Assembly: GCF_027744825.2 (NCBI RefSeq) | Contig: NC_071334.1 | Span: 59,711,437 to 59,775,436 of the forward strand | DNA length: 64,000 nucleotides | Reading direction: 5' to 3' | Source of the DNA: Synchiropus splendidus | Taxonomy: Eukaryota; Chordata; Actinopteri; Syngnathiformes; Callionymidae | Shown: positions 38,431 to 64,000 of the stretch, piece by piece | Numbering within the stretch: position 1 is the first letter of the stretch | Layout: each line of letters begins with the position of its first letter | Position numbers and translations under genes: made by a program | Notes under the pieces: model-generated | The model's database searches: none | Seen by the model: only the letters and a program-made list of their open reading frames with translations | What the model was told of the DNA's origin: nothing

Positions 38431-38850
38431 TTATTTAACAGTTTGCAGTCCAGACAACACAGAACCTTTGTAAGTGCAGAAGTTCCTGGTCCACTGATCA
38501 CACTGATGCACAAGACACGTGGCAGCTAGGATGATAACAACAACAACAACAAACATGGAGGAATCCCTGAACAAAAGCAAACAAAAGCATCTGTTTGCTT
38601 TTGTTTGCTTCCACTACTCTGAATGTACTTGATATTCCTATAAAATTAAAACTGAAATTCTTATACAAATATTTTCAAGACATTAAAAGAGCTTTAGTTT
38701 AAATAAGGTGATATAAAAACTTGAATATAGACACCATCGTGATTTATTGCGTCACTGTCAAACTGATGCAAGATAAACAATAATTTGTTGTTTAAATGTA
38801 TGTATGGGTCCATCAGTTGATTCAGTAATACACCATATTCATTCAACCTA
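38431..38850. repeat. Dispersed repeat, copy A (second copy at 48141)
   Basis: About 400 bp closely similar, in the same orientation, to 48141-48534. Shared blocks include GTTCCTGGTCCACTGATCAC, ACTGATGCACAAGACA, AGGAATCCCTGAACAAAAGC, CAAGACATTAAAAGAGCTTT and TTGTTTAAATGTATG. Inside is a perfect 15-bp inverted repeat (38575-38589 and 38596-38610, 6-base loop). The copies differ by scattered substitutions and small indels, so this is an interspersed family, not an assembly duplicate. No transposase is visible. Confidence 0.85.
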
Positions 38851-40561
38851 AGTTTCGCTGCTCCTTTGTCTCTTCTTTGCCTCACTCACAATCAACAGCT
38901 GCATTCATAACAATCCCCCGGAAATCAGCTTCATACATTAAGAGCCAGTGACATTATTCTGACACTGACTGTGTGTCACGTGGGTTTCGTTTGTTAAGAG
39001 TCAGGAACAATGGGATAAATCATCCTGATGATTTAATTTATCAGCTCTTCCTCCTTCGGTGGTTGTTTCCGTGGGATTAAGGACCATCCTGAGAGATGAG
39101 CCATGAGTTTAGGCGGCAGAAAGGTTACTGCTACCAGTGGAGGAACTGCCAAAGTGCAAGAAAAGCTCCATCATGACCTCCGCACTTACAAGTGTGTTTT
39201 TCAATGGGCATTTAAAACAGACTCCATGGTTGTCAGTTGGGATTGAATGAATGAATTTGGATCTGTTTTGGATTGTTAAAGCCAGTCATTTAACATTGCT
39301 CTTATTAGCATTAGCGATTTTCACAAGGTCCTAACCGTAAGGTAATGGAAATGCAATCTCTACTTTCCAGTCCTGCTTTTCTGTCTTAGCACAATGATGA
39401 CATTTCCAAAGACTTGTCTAAACAACATGGACATCCTCTGATCTGCATGCTTGGCCAGTTTATAGACTTCACATATTCTTCCAAAATAGAGTCTTTCTCA
39501 GCTACGCGTGCCAGACTACATCTGCAGATGGACTTCCTGTTGGACAGGAAGCTCGATGTGAAGCTGAGGAAACATGCCTTTGACTCCAGAATATGAGCAA
39601 CCCCCTCAAGGTGAGTCCTATCCTCTCCACTCTTCTCCCAGAGTCGAAGTTCTGGTCACCACTAGAGCAGACTTAGGACAGATGGGGGAATGTGAAACAC
39701 CCATAGAAAAGAGCTATACTCTACAAAGATCATGACTTGAACATGAGTTGGAGACTTACTGAAGCTGAGAAAACCTCTGGTTCAAGAACAGCTCTTTAAC
39801 CCTTGCAACTTGGTTCTGAATCCCAGCGAGCAAACCTGAGTGATAAATGTCACACTGCTCTAACAACTAATATCATTCCACAGAGCTATAATTTTTTATG
39901 ATGATTTTATTTTCAAAGCATTAGTGCCTGCTCTCTGTATTGGGTGGGAAGTAGTCAATACTAGTACAATTTAACAGCTCAGCTTGTGAGAGGGCAGAGC
40001 TGTGTAGTCTGAATTTCGAAGAACAGACTCAATGTTGCCAAGGCAACACAGAGGTATCATGCACTCCAATCTAGCCTGCTGTAATTTTTAATGCTTGATT
40101 AAGATGAGATGACGAAGAAATTAACTACTTCCATGACAGATGCTCTCCACCCCCCCAAGGCTGATGAGCAAACTGCGTCTGAGCAGGACTGATATACATA
40201 AAAACGGATTTATTTATAGAACCTGTAAAGAAGATGAGGATGATTTTCTATGAAAATGAACATGTCAATCACCTTTGATGCATTTTAACCACTGTCATTA
40301 TGAGTATTGGTTACACTTCAGATTAGGAAACATCTATTACCATAAATACATTACATTTATTATATTAGCCTGTAAATAACTGATAGCATAAAGCACTGAA
40401 GGGTGTCTTGTTATGTCTGACTACATTTTACCCAGGAAACATTCAATCTAAACACCATCATAATTCATTATTTTTAATACATTATTATCAAATAATTCTG
40501 ATCATCTTATTGACAGTGAACATGTTTACCAATCTGAAGTGTTAAATGGTATTATATAAAG
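38851..40561. other. Intergenic, nothing recognised
   Basis: AT-rich sequence with no recognisable exon or element. Confidence 0.4.
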
Positions 40562-40590
40562 AATCTATCTATATTATATATAGATAGATT
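40562..40590. repeat. 13-bp inverted repeat, 3-base loop
   Basis: AATCTATCTATAT (40562-40574) and its exact reverse complement (40578-40590). AT-rich and probably of simple-sequence origin. Confidence 0.85.
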
Positions 40591-41909
40591 GTATGTACAT
40601 GGTCATGGATGTGTACGATATCTGGGCATATAGATATATAAATATTTAGCCCCATTGATTTAATTTTTCATGCGTTATATTTCATGATTTAGCTCTATAT
40701 TTGTTATGGTACTGTGAGTTTCTCTTACATTTGTCTCCTACATTTCTGTGCATGTGCGCATCGGTCAGGGTGTCGCATGATAATATACTACAGCAGCTCT
40801 GCATAAAAACAAAAGTTAGTCATTTCAAAGTCATGCTTGAAGTCACACACCCGATGGATAGGAGTATAGAATGTAGCTCATCGTGTGGACTAAAAAAACT
40901 ATTACTCTGAAATGGACAAACATGGCTCTTCACTCTTCACTGCTCTTTGCTACAAGGCGACACTTCAACAATCCAAAACTGTATTTAACATACAGTAACT
41001 CTAACCAAACCCCTTTAAGACAGAGCGATCTTTTTTTTTTCTTTTTTTTCCCATGTTCACACAAGCATGGGAAAAATGGGACCTGTTTTATTGATTCGAT
41101 TGCATGCAGTGTTTTATAAAGTCATGAGAAGTCAAATAATTCCTTGGGGATGTATGGAATATCTCACCGCTTTCCTAGTTGGTCCATTAAATATGGTCAT
41201 CTTGAAGTTCCTAATTCTTTCAGTCCGTCTATGAAGCCTCCATCTCTCCTCGATCAGCTCGCCTACTATGGCTTCCAGAGCAATTCAGATTATATTACTG
41301 CTGTTTTGGAGAAATACAGGAGGAAATAATGACTCTGGAAATATTTCAGATGAAAAGTCTTTTAAAAACTGGAAAGACGGAAAGAGCACTGACAAAAGCT
41401 TCTCTCTATTGTTTCCACTTCGTCACGTATCAGTCCAGAGATGGAAAGCCTTTCTCTTTTCTGCTGCGTTTAAACCCTGAGATTTGGGGAGTCAGTGGAG
41501 TTGATGATGGCCTCAATCTCATAACTTTCTGTGGACAAGTGGGCCATTAGCTCAGAATAGACACGACTTACTCCAGTTGGACTAATTCAGCAGGGAAACC
41601 ATCGGACTGGGCCCGGACTGAACGCTGGATAGAAAGTAGACATTTACTGCAGACGGTGTCTAGTGAGTCCACATAAGCTGCATGGATGTGGCATGTGATC
41701 TGCAGACAGGACAGCTAATCTGGCAGGAATTTAACTACCAGCTCGTGAAGGCTGCAGCTCTACAACCATCTACATCTGGACTCTTGATAAAGTGATTGCG
41801 GGAGTAGAGTTTGGAAGTAATGGGACTAAGGTGAATGAAAAAAAAAATATATATATATATATTTATTTGGTTTTGCATTAATAATGTCTGTGCTTATATT
41901 GCACAGTTT

Positions 41910-42260
41910 TTCCACCTTTTTTAAGTCACGGCACAATTCATTCATTAAAAAAATCCCAAGGCACATAAGCACCAAAGGAACCTTGGCGAAAAATGCAATT
42001 GTGCATCGGAAGTCCTGAAGAAAAGCTCTTTTAATTTGTGAAAAGTCGTAACTACTGACACTTGGCTATTTTGGCATGTTATTTGCAAACAAATAGTAGA
42101 AAATGTCTTTGTTTATTTGTTTGTTTCCAGAAAGGGGTTGACAAAATGGCAAAAATATATCATATTTATTTATTCATATTTCGATAACTCTTTTGATTTT
42201 ATATCAATCTATTTTACAGGATTTTATTGTAGGTTGTGGAACTTTCAGACAAATCTTTAA
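41910..42260. repeat. Possible dispersed repeat with 'sodium-poor' AT-rich body
   Basis: The phrase TTTTTTAAGTCACGGCACAA with AATCCCAAGGCACATAAGCA resembles a fish interspersed repeat that I recognise only vaguely. No coding frame. Boundaries are uncertain, and the label describes composition only, not function. Confidence 0.3.
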
Positions 42261-45200
42261 CATTCTTTGCCACATAACAATGATCATCTAATTTAGTTTT
42301 AGCTAACTTCTAAACCACAAAGCAAACTTTGCAATAAAGTTTTGAAGTAAGATATTATGTTAGCCGTTAGCTCTGTTAGCACCGTGGTGCAGACGGTCAG
42401 GTTTAAAGACAACTCGAAGTTGGGCATTTGACCGACTTCTCTGCTGTGAGTGTGTGTGGGAAGAGTGCCTGACATATCAGCGCGTCGGCATAGATCTGTA
42501 GCGCATAGAAAGAACTGTAGTCTCCATGTAGTCTTCTCACTTGTTCATGGTTTGTCATTATATGGCAAGTTGCAATACAGCTGTACAGTCTGTGAGTCAG
42601 TAATGAGCTCAGTAATGCTCTGTTTTTTTTTTAATTTCAAACCAACTTTCAACCACTTTTATCGTGGCTAAAGTGGGATAACTGGCCACAGCATGTGGTA
42701 GGCTGATGTGTGGCTTCCGGAGTAGCTTCATCCGATAACTTAGGGGGGTATTTTTCTTCAGAGGGAAATGTATTTTCTTGCAATGGATTTGAAAGAAGAA
42801 AATGAGGAGAATCCTAGCACTTACAGCAGACTGTTTAAAGGAGAAGACACATCGATGACGAATGGCTGTTACTATTTCCAAAATGGACTCATGCAGTAAA
42901 TCACCATGACCTGATGCTAAACTGTAAAAGTCAACTATGAATCTAGATTGTTCACTCAAACAGACACTCAAACAAGTTGATCAAGCAAACAGCATCTTTT
43001 TATAATTTAACTTGTAGGGTACAAAAAATTAAACTTGTGCTCGGTAAACTTGAGTAAAGCCAACATGTTTCACGATTGAAAATCACGCTGTCATTCAGTG
43101 CTGCTGATCATGTTTCGCCCTCTGGCGTTTTGCTAGATCATTCCAGAGAAACTGCTAATCTCAAAATAAAACCCACCGACATTTAAAAGTTTCATGAGAA
43201 TGCATTTTACATTTTTTTTTTTATTTATCTTGTTTGTCTCTCTACTGCTGCCAGGGGTCACGGTCGTGCAGCTATTTATTCCTGGGAAAAGCATGAGGGG
43301 AGATGAAGGAGAATAAACCATCAGTTCCTCCAGCCTGTATTTTATTAATCACGCCACTGTGTGGACTTTATTCAGGGCATGTGGAGATGCCCGGAGATGC
43401 TTGTTTGCCAACGTGATGTGGAAGAGATTCCCAGGGAGGGTAAGCTACATGAATGGAACCCAAAGCTTCATCATGACTTGTTCCAATTCAATTAAAAGTA
43501 AGTGATAAGTTCACCAACTAATGTCACTCGAGTGGTGTGTTTGTTCACGTGACATAAATCACGGTGACTCTGTAGAACGGGTTCATTCAGAGGTTAAGAA
43601 GACGATCAAGCTGCCAACAAAGCAATAACAAAGAGATCAAGACTAGATTTGACAGTAATAAGTAAAACTGCTGCTGTTTTTAAAAAAGGTGTGATATAAT
43701 CACTACACTTGTCCAGATGAGACCTCAGAAAACAATAGACTATTGTACACGGAGAGGTTGGTGCGTGGCGCTCTCACGCGCCCTGTAAAAAATGGAGACA
43801 CAGGTACATGTTAAGTCAATACACGCTGTAAACATCAGTAGTGTTTGTGTGGACTGGGGTTGCCACAGATTACACTCAAATTCAAGTTCAGTTGTTGACT
43901 ACTATTCAGACATCATGATCGGAGGCATTATCCGCCACAGGTGTTCGGTATGGCTTTTCAACATGCTATGAGAGCCATGACAAAGGCTCAAGTCACTACT
44001 GAACCGAAATAAAAGATCCAAGGCAAAGAACACAGAGTGGCCAAGAGCGGTCAGTGACCTCAATGTTTTCGGAAAAGCTGCAGAATATAACCAACTGGGT
44101 CTCATCCTAAGTAAGTGGAATGCAATGAAATCTGAGGGATCAAATTTTCGTCTTGGTTTTGGGCCATCCAACAGGTCGCACCAGGCAGGATACAACAGCG
44201 TTAGACCTTTAGAGTCACTGCGTGGAGAGAGATTTCTATGTATCATCAAGGTGACTCATTAAATGGAGAAGAGAAGTTTGATATCAACAGTGTCAAAGCT
44301 GCATTCTGGTCGAGAAGAATGTCCCTCAGAGGCCTGATGTGGAATGTTAAATTAGTGCACATTTAAGGGCTAAAAAGGTTCTGACTGCTGAACATGTGAA
44401 CTAGTGAGGGAAGAACTAGATCATTTTGTGAAATTGAGAGTCTTGAGTATGTCAGAATTGTGTGCTAATAGTTTCACAATTGAAACCAGGAAGTAATAAA
44501 AGTTGTGTTTGTTCTTCTTTGTTTTGCATTGAAAGAATATACCCTCAATTAATGGGGATTAATGGATCATTTTTCTATTCTGTAAAATATTGCAACATCT
44601 GACCAAATATAAGAATGGCAAGCTCAAACCTCCAGCAAGCAGCCTCAGCCCACCCCCAACACAATCTTCCACTGTAGCTCCACAACCTCTGTGGTGGAGC
44701 TAATATCTGAATTTATTGTGTAGAACCACTGGATTGAAAAAAATAATAAAAAGAGGGGAAATGATTCCATACTTCGCTGAAATAACCACAAACTATTTAT
44801 GACTTAATACATATTGTTTTTTAAATAAAGATGAAACTGCAGTCCATACATGGAAATGTTTTTGTCACACGCTGATTTTCCCCCACAGATATTTAGAAAG
44901 CTATTTGATTACTGCGATTGGGAGAGTTCCAGTCAGCCTTGAGGCTTGGTGCACTATTCAGTTCCAGTTGTGGGTGAGGAAGTGCTCTCGACGCAGTACT
45001 TCAACATAAACAGTGATCAGTTGTAAACAAGATGACTGGCAGCAGCCTACTGAAGTGGATCATCTACAGTTTTCTAGTTAATATGGTCAAATAAAATCTC
45101 TTGCATGTGTACCAGTGTGGGTGCTTCAAAATACTACAAGTTAAGTGTCAGGATAGATACTTAGTTGTGTCGCAATCTCTGGATGTTTTCTGAGTTTTTC

Positions 45201-46050
45201 GGCAGTCAGAAAAAGGACATAAATGGAGTCTCATCCTGTTTTCATCCTGACAGCTGCCAGCTGTTTCACCTTTTGTCAACTTAGCCTCTGTATGTTGGCC
45301 CGTCCAAATGGGCGCACCTCTAAATCAAATGAAGCAATAAAGCTAAGTCTTTAGATCTTTGTTGAACTCAAGGAAGTTCAACTGAAGTTTAAACCATTTT
45401 AGGAGCCGCGTTCCAGTTCAAAGCAGGTCCACTTGCATCTCTGAACAGTCAACAAGGGCGTCTATTCTATAGTAAGAATTCTATGAAATCATGGCGTCTA
45501 CGTTCGATCGTGAGGGTTCCCCACTGGAAATGATGATAAGCGGGGTCAAATGTGATTCAAAAATGAGAAGCAACAAACCAGCTAGGCAGGCGTCAAATTA
45601 TGGACAAGTCCGGGTGTTGTTTTCCGAGGAGCACAGCAACATTAGGTACAAGATGCACCTGAATGTTATCCTTAAGATTCAGACTCCTCACTGCATTGCT
45701 GTGGTCTGGTGTGCGTGCCTTGGTCAAGTGTCATTTATGGCACTGTAAACCATGGGCAGGGGCCAGTATGGCATCTTCAGTGGTTCGAGCATTTGTAATT
45801 AACTGTGCTTTATGTTTTCCAACAGTATGAGAAAAAAAAACCTTTGAAGATTCAAGCCTTGTAGCACACTGTTGCAATATTTTAGACAAAAATAAACCAT
45901 CATCATAAATACTAATAACTTATCGTGTGTATAAATGTTTAAGTTGCAAAACTCACCCGTGATCTCAACAGGTGAGAAGAAGGGGGGAAAAAAAACTCTC
46001 CTCAATGCGCTTTTAAAAACAGTATTCCAAAAGAAGCATCAGCCACTCAC
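42261..46050. other. Intergenic or htr4 5' intron, nothing recognised
   Basis: Open frames such as 42609-42971 and 43902-44249 (both minus) match no family I know and lack convincing splice borders. Confidence 0.35.
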
Positions 46051-46180
46051 CTGTGCCGGTCTTCACTTCTCTGATCTCTCGGATACGGACGAGGCAGGAA
46101 GATGCTCCGGAGAGATTAGGCAAATTACAAAGCCTCGCGCACTGACGCTCGAGTGGAGAAGAGACGCTGATGATAGAGAG
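46051..46180 (-). promoter_or_regulatory. CpG-enriched block with splice donor, candidate htr4 first exon/promoter
   Basis: This block stands out from its AT-rich surroundings by its CpGs (for example CTCGCGCACTGACGCTCGAG). On the minus strand it ends at a strong donor, GGCACAG|GTGAGTGG, after 46051. It is upstream of the htr4 coding exons in the right orientation and lacks an ATG, fitting a 5' UTR exon. The P450 start lies about 1 kb away in the opposite direction, so a divergent promoter arrangement is possible. Assignment is inference. Confidence 0.35.
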
Positions 46181-46188
46181 AGGGAGGC

Positions 46189-46191
<3 letters not shown>

Positions 46192-46237
<46 letters not shown>
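46192..46237. repeat. (GA)n microsatellite
   Basis: About 23 uninterrupted GA units next to the CpG-enriched block. Confidence 0.95.
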
Positions 46238-46242
<5 letters not shown>

Positions 46243-46698
46243 GTCCTCGTTGACAACAGCAGGATTCGATGGATACTACCATCTAGCGGTCATGTGAGGA
46301 AACGTGTCTAGTTCACTTAGTGTGTATGTTGGACGCTTTTTGTACTGCATTATATGAAGGTGCGTTGCACCTTAATTGTGGGTCACACGTAAATTATTCT
46401 GATACCGTTCAAATAAGGGTCAAATTGTTGCGTTAATATCGAATAATTGATTATAGACATAATTAACGCATTTTAATTATCGCCAGACAGTATTGATTTT
46501 AAATATTGGGGTTTTTTTTTTTACTGTCAACTGAATTAACAGTGAAAAATAATTTTAAAATAAAAGTGTTTGCATATATTGTATCATATATGATTTCGTA
46601 CACAGCTGTCATAATGATGGTATAAACATGATGTATGGTACATGAATTAACTGGTCGACGTTGATTAAAAAAAATGAAGGAAGGAAAATGAAAACAAA

Positions 46699-46748
46699 TA
46701 AAAAATAAAAGGAAATATATATATGTATATATTTCCTTTTTATTTTTT
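46699..46748. repeat. Imperfect inverted repeat, about 24-bp arms
   Basis: AAAATAAAAGGAAATATATA is followed, after a very short centre, by TATATTTCCTTTTTATTTTT. The arms pair with a one-base indel. AT-rich, about 480 bp before the P450 start codon. Confidence 0.75.
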
Positions 46749-47078
46749 TATCTACTACATAATTTATATGAACACAATTTACTCTTATTTTTTAAAATGT
46801 AATTGATAATATCTTATATCATGTAATATCAATATTTAAGTACAACACGAATAAACAACTATATTATATTGATGAAGAACCTTGAAGTCTTGACTGAAAC
46901 TGTAGCAGTTGACAAATCTTGCCAACGTTGATTTCCTGTTTTTATTGGTAACGCTTGCTGTCCATTAAACTGAAGCAGCCAATCACAAGTGCCGTGCGAT
47001 ACTCGACTGGAATATTGTAATTTCCGGGAGCACCTGAACTCAGCACTGCCACTGTGCTACAGGGAAGAAACCCGAACA

Positions 47079-47096
47079 ATGACAGTAACCTGGTAG
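47079..47096 (+). promoter_or_regulatory. Short upstream ORF before the P450
   Basis: ATG-ACA-GTA-ACC-TGG-TAG lies about 150 bp before the P450 ATG, in a more GC-rich stretch likely to be 5' UTR. If transcribed, it could reduce initiation at the main start. Whether it is in the mRNA is unknown. Confidence 0.3.
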
Positions 47097-47227
47097 AAAT
47101 GTGACACACAGGCAGAGTTCCTGGTCCGGATAAAGGCGACTGTGCAACTTGTTAAAGGCGCGTGGTCTTGTTCAAATCTCCACGTTGTTTTTTTTTTTTG
47201 GTTTTTCTTTGTGAAACTCGGTTTTTA

Positions 47228-62753
<15,526 letters not shown>

Positions 62754-64000
62754 TAGCGGGAATAAAGAAGTAGAATTCCGTGGAGCAACGTTTCGGGAAA
62801 CCCGGGGAGTGTGCTGCTCCGTGTGAGCCCCGCCACCCGCGTGGTGTTCTCCCCCACAACTCATGACTCATGTTTTCATCTCTCGTCTGCTCCGTGTGAA
62901 TTCACTCTTTTGTCACGCTGTAATTGCTGCGCATCATTACTGTATCCAAAAGGTCTGCATTCTTTTTAAGTTGAAAATCAACTTAAATAGAAACACACTT
63001 TTGTCCCCCTCAACCCCGGTTCACTGACAGCCTCCCCCTCCCCCCCACACCTAGCAACCAACTGCTTAGCAACAGCTCATCACTCTGACACTGACTTCCT
63101 CCCATTTAGTATGCAAGTCTCAGACACACACACACACACACAGCCTGGTGATACACACACCGTGCTGCTCAAGTGTTCCATCAATAGGTGTTCAGCTCCT
63201 CATGCTTTCCCTAGTGTGAGGGCTTCTCCTAATAGCTAGTTTAATAAAATGGTTATTATTATTAACCTTGATCCTGACTTCTATTTTTAATCCACTCGCA
63301 AATATCAGAAGTGTAAATGAACAATATTTCTGTGAGCAGAATGTGGTCTGCACTCGTGAACAAATGATTTACTGTGTACAAGACAAATAGTTTATGTGAA
63401 TGTAAGAATGAACCAGAATTGTTCTTTACACTTATAAATATAAATATGTGAGTTTGAAAGTGTGTCATTGCTGTTGAGCGCGAGAAATCAATTGAGACAG
63501 TGACTGACTGAGAGAGGCCTGGTGTGGAATGTATGTATGTGTCAGAATGAGTGAAAGTGAGGTTGAAAAAAATATTTTTTTATTAATGTATTATTCATGA
63601 TTTTGGCTGGCTCCAATTACACGCATGATTTTGCTACTTCAGATTGGAGAGCACATATTAACTATTAATAAAGTAAAGACTTGCCTGTTCACTGTTAGTC
63701 ATAATGCTGTATGGTGTTGTGTGGACATTTGGTGACCACTCAAAGGTAAAATAAGGCTTAGCAGGACGCTAATAAGTATTTTATAGTGACTGGCTAATAT
63801 GCTGGTAATACACATCTGACTAAGTCGTTTAATTATGGTAACGTGTGTCATCGTCTAAAGCCTGAGTTATTTAGTGCAGTGACTCTAGCGCTGTAAGTTT
63901 TTTTGTTTTACACCTTTTGGGCCGTGAGGGCCCTGAGACGCTCAGTTTTAATACATGAGCCACGTATGGTGGCAGTAGTGTGTCAGTGTATTGACTTGAC
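62754..64000. other. 3' flank of the P450, nothing further recognised
   Basis: Contains a (CA)n run at 63124-63142 and AT-rich sequence. No new exon is visible up to the window edge. Confidence 0.5.
63243..63248 (+). terminator. Possible P450 poly(A) signal
   Basis: AATAAA about 490 bp after the stop codon at 62751-62753, the first canonical hexamer on this strand. Use is inferred. Confidence 0.45.

Noticed and set aside
43902..44249. 115-codon minus-strand frame
   Set aside because: No recognisable motif and no exon signals. Length is compatible with chance.

Overview
The window is nuclear DNA from a bony fish. Four vertebrate-type, intron-containing genes can be assembled exon by exon with consistent splice phases. 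Several introns are only 65-81 bp long, the base composition is AT-rich, and there are many long microsatellites, a decayed Tc1-type transposon and LINE fragments of the kind common in teleosts. The species cannot be told from the sequence alone; a percomorph-like teleost is my inference.

Layout. Positions 1-660 are a degenerate TTAGGG array whose strand orientation is wrong for a cap at the left edge, so it looks interstitial. Positions 2310-4979 (+) hold a complete six-exon paqr3 (Golgi PAQR protein, 310 aa). Positions 8317-8641 (-) hold an orphan exon-like reading frame followed by AATAAA and an A-tract. Positions 9398-14141 (-) hold a complete seven-coding-exon slc26a1 (sulfate/anion exchanger, 699 aa). 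Positions 14.2-31 kb have no recognisable conserved gene; they hold microsatellites, a LINE fragment, a MITE-like element and a perfect 29-bp hairpin. Positions 31979-35481 (-) hold four coding exons of htr4 (serotonin 5-HT4 receptor), without the start exon and the C-terminal tail exon(s). Positions 47228-62753 (+) hold a complete ten-exon cytochrome P450 of the CYP26 clan (444 aa), with a Tc1 relic in intron 7. The rest is intronic or intergenic repeats.

The four genes do not form a pathway: a Golgi scaffold/receptor-like protein, an anion transporter, a Gs-coupled amine receptor and a P450. htr4 and the P450 are transcribed divergently and may have their 5' ends about 1 kb apart near 46-47 kb.

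The most unusual item is the P450. It keeps the haem-cysteine motif and ExxR but lacks the I-helix acid/threonine pair, has a shortened I-to-K helix segment, and its first AUG lies downstream of any membrane anchor. I see no operon, CRISPR, phage or tRNA gene. All homology statements come from recognising protein families by eye; no database search was run.
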